34,358 bases of DNA from Alphaproteobacteria bacterium. GTDB taxonomy: Bacteria; Pseudomonadota; Alphaproteobacteria; JAGPBS01. The notes under the pieces were generated by a model. That model did no database searches. It was not told the DNA's origin and saw only the letters and a program-made list of their open reading frames with translations. Numbering within the stretch: the stretch's first letter is position 1; every line of letters starts with the position of its first letter. This document shows, piece by piece, positions 1-8,152 of this stretch. The translations under genes were made by a program, and so were the position numbers. The DNA is taken from positions 1 through 34,358 of the forward strand of contig JAGPBS010000023.1 of the NCBI GenBank assembly GCA_018063245.1, given 5' to 3'.

Positions 1-576
1 TTCTTTCCCTTTGGGGTGGAAAAAAGCAAAGGTTCCATCACCGCGCATTTTTTTCAGAAGGCCATCAAGCCAATAATTATTTGGGCGACGGTATATGAGT
101 TTGAGAATCAGATTAAAGTGATAGGCCGCAATGGCATTGAATTCCCAATTGCCAAAATGGCCTGAAACCATAATCGATAGAATTTTTTTTGTCACAATAT
201 CGTTAAAGAGTTGAGGGTTTTCAACCTTCACATATTTGTTGAAGAATTTCTTATTTTTGAATTTGTAAAGGTGAGGGTATTCGGCTAAAACGCGTCCGAA
301 ATTACTCCAGATATCGATGATGATTTGCTCGCGTTCAGGGCCTGTTAGGGAGGGAATAGCCCGCATTAAATTACGCTCAACGCGATCATTCACAGGGCTT
401 AAAGGACCAAAGATTGTGCCAATAGCGCCTCCGAGATTAGAGGCCGCTCTATAAGGTAAAATCCAAAAAAGTGTGAAGAAGAAATAGGCAACAAGGCATT
501 CAGCCCCCCAGCGCAGATATTTTAAATAAAGAGCACACTTTTCAATGAATACCTTATCTGAGGGAAGTTTTGTCAT
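1..576 (-). CDS. Lysophospholipid/lipid A acyltransferase, LpxL/HtrB family (partial, C-terminus off window)
   Basis: The first 192 codons of a minus-strand gene are present and the C-terminus lies beyond the left edge. Residues 138-145 read SGHFGNWE, the acyltransferase H-x4-D/E motif of the LpxL/HtrB/MsbB family (His140, Glu145 here). A hydrophobic membrane-anchoring segment lies near residues 26-42. The family transfers an acyl chain from acyl-ACP to Kdo2-lipid IVA at the inner face of the cytoplasmic membrane. The ATG is preceded by AAAGG on the coding strand. It begins 15 bp after the fliX stop, so the two are probably cotranscribed. Which family member it is (LpxL, LpxM or a generic acyltransferase) cannot be fixed from the fragment. 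Confidence 0.85.
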   Translation of the reverse strand, partial: MTKLPSDKVFIEKCALYLKYLRWGAECLVAYFFFTLFWILPYRAASNLGGAIGTIFGPLSPVNDRVERNLMRAIPSLTGPEREQIIIDIWSNFGRVLAEYPHLYKFKNKKFFNKYVKVENPQLFNDIVTKKILSIMVSGHFGNWEFNAIAAYHFNLILKLIYRRPNNYWLDGLLKKMRGDGTFAFFHPKGKE

Positions 577-591
577 TATTGGCCTTTGTTG

Positions 592-1017
592 TTATTGTTC
601 ATATTTGGCGATCTCTACCTTAGCTCTGAGATCAATGTCATTTAAAAGCTCAACCAAATTGGGCTCAAGTGTTTTTGCACGATGCTGGCCAACAAGTGTT
701 TCAATTTTTTCGAGACGCGAGAGAGAAATTTCACCGATGAGTAATTCTTGCCTGACGCTTTCGAGCAAATCGAGGATTTGATTGCCGCGAGAGAGGTCTT
801 GTTTTGGATCTTCGTAAGTAATGCCTTGCAATGCTTCTAAATTTTGTAAAGCAGAGAGGCTAGAGACTGAGGAAACAGAGGAGGGCGATTGTAAATCATC
901 TGTGCTATCAATATCAATAAGCTCAAATCCACCAGATGTGGATTTTGACTTTTTGGCTTTTGACAGCGAAGACAGGCTATAATTTTTTGTTCTTGTTATT
1001 TTAGATTCAAAATCCAT
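592..1017 (-). CDS. fliX: Flagellar assembly regulator FliX
   Basis: This 141-residue protein has a variable Ser-rich N-terminal half and a conserved C-terminal half. The latter holds the helical pattern LLESVRQELLIGEIS, then LEKIETLVGQHR, then LVELLNDIDLRAKVEIAKYE, which matches alphaproteobacterial FliX. In Caulobacter FliX is a membrane-associated partner of FlbD that couples class II flagellar assembly to sigma-54 transcription of class III genes (established knowledge). Context supports the call: it is divergent from flgI across a 228-bp gap, as in Caulobacter, and that gap holds a sigma-54 promoter facing flgI. The start ATG has AGGGA about 8 bases upstream. The Ser-rich linker at residues 45-57 looks disordered. 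Confidence 0.8.
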   Translation of the reverse strand: MDFESKITRTKNYSLSSLSKAKKSKSTSGGFELIDIDSTDDLQSPSSVSSVSSLSALQNLEALQGITYEDPKQDLSRGNQILDLLESVRQELLIGEISLSRLEKIETLVGQHRAKTLEPNLVELLNDIDLRAKVEIAKYEQ

Positions 1018-1182
1018 CCATCGTCCCTACATAGTCGAAGTTAGGCTTGTCTTAGAATACCCGGAAATATTTGCCTAAATCAAGAGGTAAAAATTACCCC
1101 ATGGGTGAATCAAACTTGGTCATTTCCTGAGGTTAATATTTTAACAAATTGATTTTAGAGATTTTTTTGACTCAAAAATTCG

Positions 1183-1198
1183 TGGCACAAAAAACGCA
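1183..1198 (+). promoter_or_regulatory. Sigma-54 (-24/-12) promoter of the flgI operon
   Basis: The sequence TGGCACAAAAAACGCA has GG at 1184-1185 and GC at 1196-1197 with exactly 10 bases between, the diagnostic RpoN spacing, and a perfect TGGCAC -24 element. It lies about 50 bp before the flgI ATG. Transcription would start near 1209. Divergent fliX and the flagellar context support it; in Caulobacter such promoters are FlbD-activated. No FlbD-binding ftr element was confidently located. Confidence 0.8.
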
Positions 1199-1245
1199 AT
1201 AGGTAGTGGAGACTCTATAGACCTAAAGCGAAAGAAAGACAAAAA

Positions 1246-2391
1246 ATGACGCCTCACTTTTTAACAGGAAAATCATTTGGATTAAGGCTTGTATCCATAG
1301 CTGTTATGGTCCTGATTCTTCTTGTTCCAGCGCAAACAAATGCCACATCTCGTATTAAAGATATTGTGAATGTTGAAAGCATCAGGGACAATATGCTCAT
1401 TGGTTATGGCTTGGTTGTTGGTTTAAAAGGAACAGGGGATACCTTGGGTAACTCTCCTTATACTGATGAAAGCCTTATTGCAATGCTTGAAAGACTGGGT
1501 GTAAATACGCGCGGTGGTGGCGGTATCAATACAAAGAATGTGTCTGCTGTGATTGTCACGGCAACATTGCCCCCATTTTCAAGTCAGGGGAATAAGATTG
1601 ATGTCACTGTTTCAACCCTGGGTGATGCAACAAGTCTTTTGGGCGGAACGCTTTTGGCAACACCATTATTGGCTGCGAACGGGGATGTCTATGCTGTTGC
1701 GCAAGGATCTGTAGCCATTTCTGGATTTGAAGCAAAAGGCAGTGCTCAAACGGTAACGCGCGGTGTGCCTACAGCTGGACGTATTGCTTCAGGAGCGATT
1801 GTTGAGAAAGAAATTAATTTTGATTTTAATAGTCTTGAGCGCTTAAAACTCTCATTAAAGAACCCTGATTTTACGACAGCGAAAAGAATTGCGACATCAA
1901 TTAATAACAGAATGATGGAAAAAATTGCTGATGTGCTAGATCCGGCGACCGTGACGTTACGTCTGCCTCGTAATCGTGATATGAACACGGTTCAGTTGCT
2001 GACAGATATTGAGCAGTTACATGTGATGCCAGATTATATCGCAAAGGTTGTTGTTGATGAGCGTTCAGGGATTATTGTGATGGGTGAGAATGTTCGGATT
2101 AGCACCGTTGCAATTGCTCAGGGTAATTTGACAATTCGCGTGACTGAAACACAGCAAGTTTCACAACCAAATGCCTTTTCAACAACGGGAACAACTGAGG
2201 TTGTTGATCGAACAAATGTAGAGGTTGATACCAATGCCGATAAAAAATTGGCTGTGATGAACGGCGGTATTACTTTACAGGAGTTGGTTCAAGGACTCAA
2301 TGCACTTGGCGTTGGGCCCCGCGATATGATTACGATTCTTCAATCCATTAAGGCAGCTGGTGCCTTACAAGCTGACATAGAGGTGATTTAA
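1246..2391 (+). CDS. flgI: Flagellar P-ring protein FlgI
   Basis: This 381-residue protein has an N-terminal signal peptide (hydrophobic core about residues 14-28, probable cleavage near TNA-TS). It is followed by the FlgI hallmark RIKDIVNVESIRDNMLIGYG and LVVGLKGTGD. The C-terminus reads LVQGLNALGVGPRDMITILQ, and the length is normal for the family. FlgI forms the periplasmic P-ring around the flagellar rod in the peptidoglycan layer. It is the first gene of the flgI-flgJ-flgN-flgK-fliW run, downstream of a sigma-54 promoter. The ribosome binding site is weak (GAAAGAAAGAC). Its TAA abuts the next ATG directly, suggesting translational coupling. Confidence 0.97.
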   Translation: MTPHFLTGKSFGLRLVSIAVMVLILLVPAQTNATSRIKDIVNVESIRDNMLIGYGLVVGLKGTGDTLGNSPYTDESLIAMLERLGVNTRGGGGINTKNVSAVIVTATLPPFSSQGNKIDVTVSTLGDATSLLGGTLLATPLLAANGDVYAVAQGSVAISGFEAKGSAQTVTRGVPTAGRIASGAIVEKEINFDFNSLERLKLSLKNPDFTTAKRIATSINNRMMEKIADVLDPATVTLRLPRNRDMNTVQLLTDIEQLHVMPDYIAKVVVDERSGIIVMGENVRISTVAIAQGNLTIRVTETQQVSQPNAFSTTGTTEVVDRTNVEVDTNADKKLAVMNGGITLQELVQGLNALGVGPRDMITILQSIKAAGALQADIEVI

Positions 2392-2787
2392 ATGAGCATA
2401 CCTGCATCTTCCCTATCCATGTTACCTGCTTCTGATCTTTTGCATGATCCTAAGCAAAAACTGAAACAGCTTCAAGGAGCACAATTTTTTGTTCCTGAAG
2501 ATACAGAAGGGACAAACCCGTCTCAGAAAAATGAAAGGGTTAAGCAGAAGTTGGTTGAGTTTTCTGGAGCGCTTTGGGGCATTTTGCTGAATGAAATGTT
2601 TGCAACCGTGAAGGTTGATCCTGTGATGGGCGGTGGCTATGCGGAAGAAACTTTCCGGAATTTTCAGATGGGTTTTATTGGTGAGGCGATTGCAAAATCA
2701 GGATCTGACTCTTTAACAAAGATGATTTCAACGAACTTTATGACCAATCAAGTCAATTCAAAACCACTTTTAGATATGAGGAGCTAA
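2392..2787 (+). CDS. flgJ: Rod-binding protein FlgJ, N-terminal domain only
   Basis: The 131-residue protein carries the rod-binding (FlgJ N-terminal) domain at about residues 55-120: ALWGILLNEMFATVKVD, then GGGYAEETFRNFQMGF. It ends before any peptidoglycan hydrolase domain. In gammaproteobacterial FlgJ a muramidase domain follows, while many alphaproteobacteria have the short form and use a separate lytic enzyme. The protein should act as a rod cap or scaffold in the periplasm. It starts at the base after the flgI stop, so coupling is likely. No hydrolase gene is adjacent in this window. Confidence 0.85.
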   Translation: MSIPASSLSMLPASDLLHDPKQKLKQLQGAQFFVPEDTEGTNPSQKNERVKQKLVEFSGALWGILLNEMFATVKVDPVMGGGYAEETFRNFQMGFIGEAIAKSGSDSLTKMISTNFMTNQVNSKPLLDMRS

Positions 2788-2789
2788 GG

Positions 2790-3254
2790 ATGCTGATGAC
2801 AAATTCTCACGAATCACTTTTGAAAATTAAAATTAATCAATCCATTCTTGCCATGGAAAGTCTGATGTCAACCCTTGATCAAGAAGTCGAGTTGATTGAA
2901 AAAAGGAATCATAAGGCTTTCTCTCAGATTTTTTCTAAAAAAGAAAATGACATCAGAAATTATGAGCAGGCAATGTATATTCTGCTTGCTGAAAAAGAAG
3001 GTTTAAAATCTTTGCCTGAAGAGGTCAAAGATGCATTACAACAGATGCAAAAAAAGCTGAATCAAAGTATCAGAAGAAATGCTCTGAAAGTCAGAGCTCA
3101 TCTGCATGCTCATGAAAAGCTGGTTAATTTGATTAAAGAAGAAGTTGTAAGGGCTCAAGCGGCAATGGAGCCATACGATTATCTCAATAAATCAGCGCAA
3201 TTAAAAAAGGTCCCAAAGAGAAGTGCAGCTTTTGCATATTCTATTAATTCTTAA
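2790..3254 (+). CDS. FlgN-like flagellar export chaperone (probable)
   Basis: The 154-residue protein is almost entirely helical, with heptad-like runs at about residues 10-45 and 50-115. There is no signal peptide or membrane segment. Size, helical character and position immediately before flgK fit FlgN, the cytosolic export chaperone for hook-associated proteins FlgK and FlgL. Sequence recognition alone is weak, so the call rests mainly on context. GGAG lies inside the end of flgJ. Two starts are possible, the ATG at 2790 or the one at 2796; the first has better spacing. Confidence 0.6.
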   Translation: MLMTNSHESLLKIKINQSILAMESLMSTLDQEVELIEKRNHKAFSQIFSKKENDIRNYEQAMYILLAEKEGLKSLPEEVKDALQQMQKKLNQSIRRNALKVRAHLHAHEKLVNLIKEEVVRAQAAMEPYDYLNKSAQLKKVPKRSAAFAYSINS

Positions 3255-3272
3255 GAAGAGAGCAGGCGAAAA

Positions 3273-5294
3273 ATGGGTTTAGAAATGGCAAAGGGTATCG
3301 GTGCTGGTATCCTTAAAAATGAATCACAAAGATTAGCTGTTATTGGTGCCAATTTACAGGGCGCAAGCGTAAAAGGTTATACGCAAAAAGATGCAATCAT
3401 GCAGCCAATCATCATTGATGGGATGAGTGCTGGAGCGATTGTTGGGGATATTCGGAGAACGGTTGAAGAATATGTTGTCAGAGAAGTGAATGTTCAAACA
3501 AGTGTTCTTGCCAATGCCCAGACAAAACAAAGTTTTTTAAATGATATTCAAAATTTTTTCGGCACGCCTCAATCTCAATCATCTTTGAGTGCCAGATTAA
3601 CCCAAATTGAAAACACCTTATCAACATTAAGTTTGAATCCAAAAAGTACAACAGAGCAGACCCAGATCGTTGCTAATGTAAGGGATATGGTTACATCTCT
3701 AAATGTTTTAGCCTCGAAAATTCAATCGATGCGTCAGATTATTGAGCAACATATTTTGACAGATGTGAATATTGTCAGCACAGAATTGAAATCTTTATTC
3801 GACACAAATGGGGCAATTAAATCAGCCTATATTGCAGGAACGCCAAGAGGTGATTTACTCGATCGGCGCGATCAGCATTTAAAAGCAATTGCTGAGAAAG
3901 TTGATATCAAATGGTACACGCGTGAAGCTGGCGATGCTGTTGTGATGCTGAATGAAAATTCTGAAAATATGTTGGATTATATCTATAGCTCCCTTTCATA
4001 TAGGCCTCAACCGCTGATTACAGCTCAGAGTGTTTATCCTACGAATATTGATGGAATTTGGCTGGATAATCATTTAAATTCAAGTCCTGCAGTTGATATT
4101 ACAAATCTGATTCAGGGCGGAAGTTTAAGAGCTTATATCGATTTGCGTGATACGATTTTACCAAATCTGCAATCTCAAATTGATCAATTTACAACAAAAA
4201 TTACTGAAGATATTAATCGTGTTTATAATTCAGGTACAAGCATTCCTCCTATTCAAACGCTGATTGGTTCTCATGATGCTTCAACTGCCAATTTTACGCT
4301 GCTCAATGTTGCAGATGCGAGCTCTGTTTTATTGTCACCGGATGCAACATCAGGTCTTTATGGTACTTTTGATGTGGCGGTGGTCAATGAAAATGGTCTC
4401 GCTATAGGAACAGCCTTATCAATCAATATGGATCAATTACATACGGATCTACAGACTCTCCACACAGCAGCAGGTGGTGGTGCATATCAACTGACCTTGC
4501 GTGATATTATGAATGCAGTCAATGGTCATTATGCAAATATCACGACAGCACCAGCAGCAGTGCAGCCAGCAGGTTGGACAGCAGCTTGGCCACCAGCAAC
4601 AAATCTAGCAAATCCGATCGCAGGTCTTGCGACACAGTCAGGGCAGGCAGCCCCTTTCCCAGGGAATGATGGCTTTATGCGTATTCGCAATTTGAAATTA
4701 GAGGTTGGTAATGCAAATGCGGCATATGGGATTGCATTTAACGATGCGAATTCAACGCTCTCTTATGGAAATCCAGCAAGGCCTTCTGGTCTTAGTTATA
4801 TGTTTGGATTGAATGATTTGTTACTGATTCCGCCAACATCAGTGAGTTCATCACATGATCTTCAAGTCAGATCAGATATTTTGGCTGATCCATCCTTATT
4901 TTCAAGAGGACGACTCGCCTACTATGCAAACAATAATAGCTGGGCTGTCCATTCAGGGGATGATGCGATTGTGATTGATATGACACATGTTTTAACAGAC
5001 CCACGTAATTTTTCAGCGATAGGGGGTATGGGTGCTTCTTTTATTACTTTCTCCCAATATGCGGATAGTATTTTGTCATACAGTGCAAAGACAAATCAAT
5101 TAAATCAAATCGATCTTGATTTCCAAGACTTTTTGGCAACAGAACTCCAATTTAAGTCAGATCAAATCAGCGGTGTGAATATTGATGAGCAATTTGTTCA
5201 CTTGATTGAGGTTCAGAAATCGTATTCTGCAGGAGCTCATTTGATTCGAACAGTGCAAGAATTAGAAAAAGAATTGGTAACATCCATTCGATGA
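3273..5294 (+). CDS. flgK: Flagellar hook-associated protein 1, FlgK
   Basis: This 673-residue protein has the rod/hook family N-terminus, NESQRLAVIGANLQGASVKGYTQKDA (split here as the helix RLAVIGANLQGAS and the turn VKGYTQ). It has the matching C-terminal helix SGVNIDEQFVHLIEVQKSYS with AGAHLIRTVQELEKEL. Both terminal helices form the D0 coiled coil in the axial filament. FlgK joins the hook to the filament and is exported by the flagellar type III apparatus without a signal peptide. The middle has an Ala/Pro-rich stretch near residues 425-465 that looks like a lineage-specific insertion. It lies 18 bp after the FlgN-like gene, with AAGAGAG upstream. No flgL follows, although flgK-flgL is the usual order. 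Confidence 0.93.
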   Translation: MGLEMAKGIGAGILKNESQRLAVIGANLQGASVKGYTQKDAIMQPIIIDGMSAGAIVGDIRRTVEEYVVREVNVQTSVLANAQTKQSFLNDIQNFFGTPQSQSSLSARLTQIENTLSTLSLNPKSTTEQTQIVANVRDMVTSLNVLASKIQSMRQIIEQHILTDVNIVSTELKSLFDTNGAIKSAYIAGTPRGDLLDRRDQHLKAIAEKVDIKWYTREAGDAVVMLNENSENMLDYIYSSLSYRPQPLITAQSVYPTNIDGIWLDNHLNSSPAVDITNLIQGGSLRAYIDLRDTILPNLQSQIDQFTTKITEDINRVYNSGTSIPPIQTLIGSHDASTANFTLLNVADASSVLLSPDATSGLYGTFDVAVVNENGLAIGTALSINMDQLHTDLQTLHTAAGGGAYQLTLRDIMNAVNGHYANITTAPAAVQPAGWTAAWPPATNLANPIAGLATQSGQAAPFPGNDGFMRIRNLKLEVGNANAAYGIAFNDANSTLSYGNPARPSGLSYMFGLNDLLLIPPTSVSSSHDLQVRSDILADPSLFSRGRLAYYANNNSWAVHSGDDAIVIDMTHVLTDPRNFSAIGGMGASFITFSQYADSILSYSAKTNQLNQIDLDFQDFLATELQFKSDQISGVNIDEQFVHLIEVQKSYSAGAHLIRTVQELEKELVTSIR

Positions 5295-5322
5295 TTCATT
5301 TTAAAAAAAGGATAGATAGAAA

Positions 5323-5808
5323 ATGACAAATGTACAAAGACAGGAAAAGTCAAAAGAGATGATGCCTGGATTGCAAGATATGGTGATGATGGAAACCAAA
5401 TTTGGGTCCGTGATGGTGAATCCCGCGCAGCAAATGGAAATGCAAAATGGCCCTATTGGGTTTGAAGCACCACAAGACTATATTCTCACAAAAATAGAGC
5501 AGGACAAAAAAGGGATCTACTTATTGCTCCAAAGCATCGATGAAAAAGATCGCGCCTTTATTTTATTACCAATTGACCCATTATCTCATGGGTATGAGAT
5601 ATCTGATATTGTTGCTGCTTGTAACACTCTTGATATTGCCTCAGAAAATGCACGTTGGTTTGTGATTGTGAATATGAACAACGCCTTTGGTCAGCCAGAG
5701 ATTTTTGCAAATTTCATGGCGCCTATCATTATGGATATGACGGCTAAAAAGGGATGGCAACATGTCTTTGCAAACCCTCATTATGAAGTGAAGAAGAAAC
5801 TCTTGTAA
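5323..5808 (+). CDS. fliW: FliW-family flagellar assembly factor
   Basis: This 161-residue protein matches FliW in order. METKFGSVMVNP at about residues 23-34 corresponds to the METKFG opening strand. GPIGFEAPQDYIL is the GLPGFE-type motif, and YLLLQSIDEKDRAFILLPID is the LQSVDDPDLAFVV-type strand. About 20 extra residues precede the core, so initiation at Met14 or later is possible, but the ATG at 5323 has AAAAGGA just upstream. In Bacillus and Campylobacter FliW binds flagellin and antagonises CsrA. Its position after flgK is typical, but no csrA is adjacent. FliW is uncommon in alphaproteobacteria, where FlbT/FlaF usually control flagellin. Confidence 0.8.
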   Translation: MTNVQRQEKSKEMMPGLQDMVMMETKFGSVMVNPAQQMEMQNGPIGFEAPQDYILTKIEQDKKGIYLLLQSIDEKDRAFILLPIDPLSHGYEISDIVAACNTLDIASENARWFVIVNMNNAFGQPEIFANFMAPIIMDMTAKKGWQHVFANPHYEVKKKLL

Positions 5809-5825
5809 GCTGGTTTTGTGCTTAT

Positions 5826-8078
5826 TCACACATCACCAATCTTTTCCTTTAATTCTGGTGTGAGTGGTTCTTTAAAGATTTCAGGGAGTAATTGATTCAC
5901 AAGAACTTCAGTGAAGGTAAATTCAAGAAGCAAAGCACCGAGGCTCAAGGTGTGTCCTTCTCCTTGCAAAAATACTTGTGTTATGCTTTCACTGAGTTTG
6001 GGACTCTTTATAGGTTCCCGATCGCCCATATAGGTTTTGAAGCAGTCTTCAGTCTGTTCTGGTTTACAAATCGCATCTTGTGTGCTCCCTATGAATAAGA
6101 GTGGTTTTTTTAGGTTATGAAGAAAATAAGATGGAGACATCGCTCGAAGCTTTTCAAGGTCGGGTTCACTGATAGAATTGTCCTCAGATAGAGTGATGCC
6201 ATAATAGCGTGCATATGTTTTACGGTTTTGAGGCGCTTCGTTGATTGTGTCAATCAAGTTGTAATTGCCATTTTTTGCAATGCCGCAGATAAAAAAATCT
6301 GGATAACGTGTCAAGCAAGAGGCAACCGCAAAGGCGCCATAACTTGCTCCTTTCGCAACAATTTTATCTGGGTTGATAAGGTCCTTCTGAATAAGATAAT
6401 TAAGGCCATCAATGAGATCATCTGTCATTTTTCGATTATATTCGCCATATCCTGCTTCTTGAAAAGATGAGCCAAATCCCTTTGAGCCCCTAAAATTGAT
6501 TTGCACAACAGCAAATCCTCGAGAAGCCCAGATTTGAGTGTCCATATCAATGCTGAGCCGATCGCGAGAGATGGGTCCTCCATGAATTTTTAACAGAGCT
6601 GGTAAATTTTTGGCCTCTTGATTGCGAGGGAGCGTTAAATATCCTTGAATCGATAATCCATCTCGTGCTTGAAAAGTAAAGGATTGTGGCATTGAGCATT
6701 TGCTCCCTATTGCAGGCTCGAGATCATCTATCATTTCTCTGGAGTAGATGCACTTAAACTGAACAGGTGAGGTGTCTGTTGCGGGTGAAAGGAGAAAATA
6801 TTGATAGCACAGTGAGGTGCTCCAATTGATTAAAAAAGGTCTCTTGATCTGAAGGCTTTCAATGAGATGGACGAGAAATTCTTTGCTTGAAAATAAAGGG
6901 TGAGAATGGATCTTGGACATTTTTATGGCTTGAGAAAAACCTGTAGGGTATCTTACATGCAAAGTCATTTCATCGAATGAATTGATATACCATATGACTT
7001 CTTTTGGGTTCTTAGGATTCACGGCGAAGGATTTAATATCTGCTTTCAGTGAAGAAATCTCGCCTCTCGAAAGATGTGTAAATGCATTTTTTTCTGGATG
7101 ACAATGTAATGGGATTGAATAGCCCATGGTCACAATTTGCCCTGTTAGAATAGGAAATTCGGAATTTCTTTTGTCATAATATAAGCATGGCGTCTTTTTG
7201 AAATTGCCCTCAAGAAGGAGATAGGGTTTTTTGTCACGGATCTCATAGAATTGATAATGTTTGAGTATATATTCCGTACCTTGAGGTAATTTTTTGAAAT
7301 CTGTCAGTGTGACATAAGCCTCAATAGAACCAGTTTCATCAAGGATTATCTGTTCAATTGCAAGAGGAAAGCGTTTCAGAATTTCAGATGAGTGCGTTTG
7401 AGTATCATATCGACAAAAAATGGTAAGGGCTTTCCAGTTTCCTGATTCAGGATGAGAGCTTATTAATGTGATGCAATAGTGAAATAGATGTTTGTTCTCT
7501 GCAATTTCTGAATCGGGCATGGTGGGTGAAAAACATCTCATTCCTTCTATGCGCCATCCTTCTTGATGGCGTTCCATTAATTCAGCTTGAATGCTCGGCG
7601 GTAAAAGATCTTTCGCTGTGTGATCTCGCAAATCATAAAGAAATAGAGTCGTATTCGGAATTGTGAGTGGGTCAAGAGCACCGGCTGTAATAAGAAGAAA
7701 GTCATTCGCTAAAAAGAGACTCTTATACCATTCCAAAAGTCCGCGCATCAGATAGCCATCTTTAAAGGTTCTCGGGATTGTGTAAAGACAGGCTTTTGAC
7801 TCTATATAATATAAGCAGATATTACGATGCTTTGCATCATAGAGAGCGAATGCTTTTCCGTTTTGACACAGTGTGAGCCCTTTAGGGTAAGTTGCAGGTT
7901 TGAATAAAACATTCCGGCTTAAAATGCCCTTTGAGTCCATGAAGGCTTCTGTATCCTCATGTGTCCTTGAAAGAGATGCCTCTGTTTCTTGTATACTTTG
8001 CTCATCAAGGGGTGCATCTGGTGAGAGAGGGTTGCTGACAATTGACTCTTGAGAGGTGGATTTGATGAGGTGAGACAT
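5826..8078 (-). CDS. S9 family peptidase, prolyl oligopeptidase-like
   Basis: This is a 750-residue two-domain serine peptidase. The N-terminal region (about 50-440) fits the beta-propeller that gates substrate. The C-terminal alpha/beta-hydrolase domain (about 480-735) carries the nucleophile in GASYGAF (Ser579), the acid in GSTQDA (Asp668) and the histidine in GEGHTL (His709), so the triad is complete. HGGPISRD forms the oxyanion-side loop. No signal peptide is seen, so it is probably cytosolic and cleaves short peptides. It is convergent with fliW, with only 17 bp between stops. Dipeptidyl or acylaminoacyl peptidase activity cannot be distinguished by eye. The first 45 residues are low-complexity and acidic. 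Confidence 0.88.
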   Translation of the reverse strand: MSHLIKSTSQESIVSNPLSPDAPLDEQSIQETEASLSRTHEDTEAFMDSKGILSRNVLFKPATYPKGLTLCQNGKAFALYDAKHRNICLYYIESKACLYTIPRTFKDGYLMRGLLEWYKSLFLANDFLLITAGALDPLTIPNTTLFLYDLRDHTAKDLLPPSIQAELMERHQEGWRIEGMRCFSPTMPDSEIAENKHLFHYCITLISSHPESGNWKALTIFCRYDTQTHSSEILKRFPLAIEQIILDETGSIEAYVTLTDFKKLPQGTEYILKHYQFYEIRDKKPYLLLEGNFKKTPCLYYDKRNSEFPILTGQIVTMGYSIPLHCHPEKNAFTHLSRGEISSLKADIKSFAVNPKNPKEVIWYINSFDEMTLHVRYPTGFSQAIKMSKIHSHPLFSSKEFLVHLIESLQIKRPFLINWSTSLCYQYFLLSPATDTSPVQFKCIYSREMIDDLEPAIGSKCSMPQSFTFQARDGLSIQGYLTLPRNQEAKNLPALLKIHGGPISRDRLSIDMDTQIWASRGFAVVQINFRGSKGFGSSFQEAGYGEYNRKMTDDLIDGLNYLIQKDLINPDKIVAKGASYGAFAVASCLTRYPDFFICGIAKNGNYNLIDTINEAPQNRKTYARYYGITLSEDNSISEPDLEKLRAMSPSYFLHNLKKPLLFIGSTQDAICKPEQTEDCFKTYMGDREPIKSPKLSESITQVFLQGEGHTLSLGALLLEFTFTEVLVNQLLPEIFKEPLTPELKEKIGDV

Positions 8079-8152
8079 GTGGCTCTTTTCTGAATAGTAA
8101 TAGTGATAGATTTATCATTATTGAGTCAGAGCCTGTCTGTCAATCACTTTTC

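Noticed and set aside
545-781. A plus-strand frame of 78 codons opposite fliX and lpxL-like starts
   Set aside because: Antisense to two supported genes, with an unstructured, Ser-rich translation.
5323-5808. FlgL, expected after flgK
   Set aside because: Only 161 residues, no filament-type terminal helices; the motifs fit FliW.
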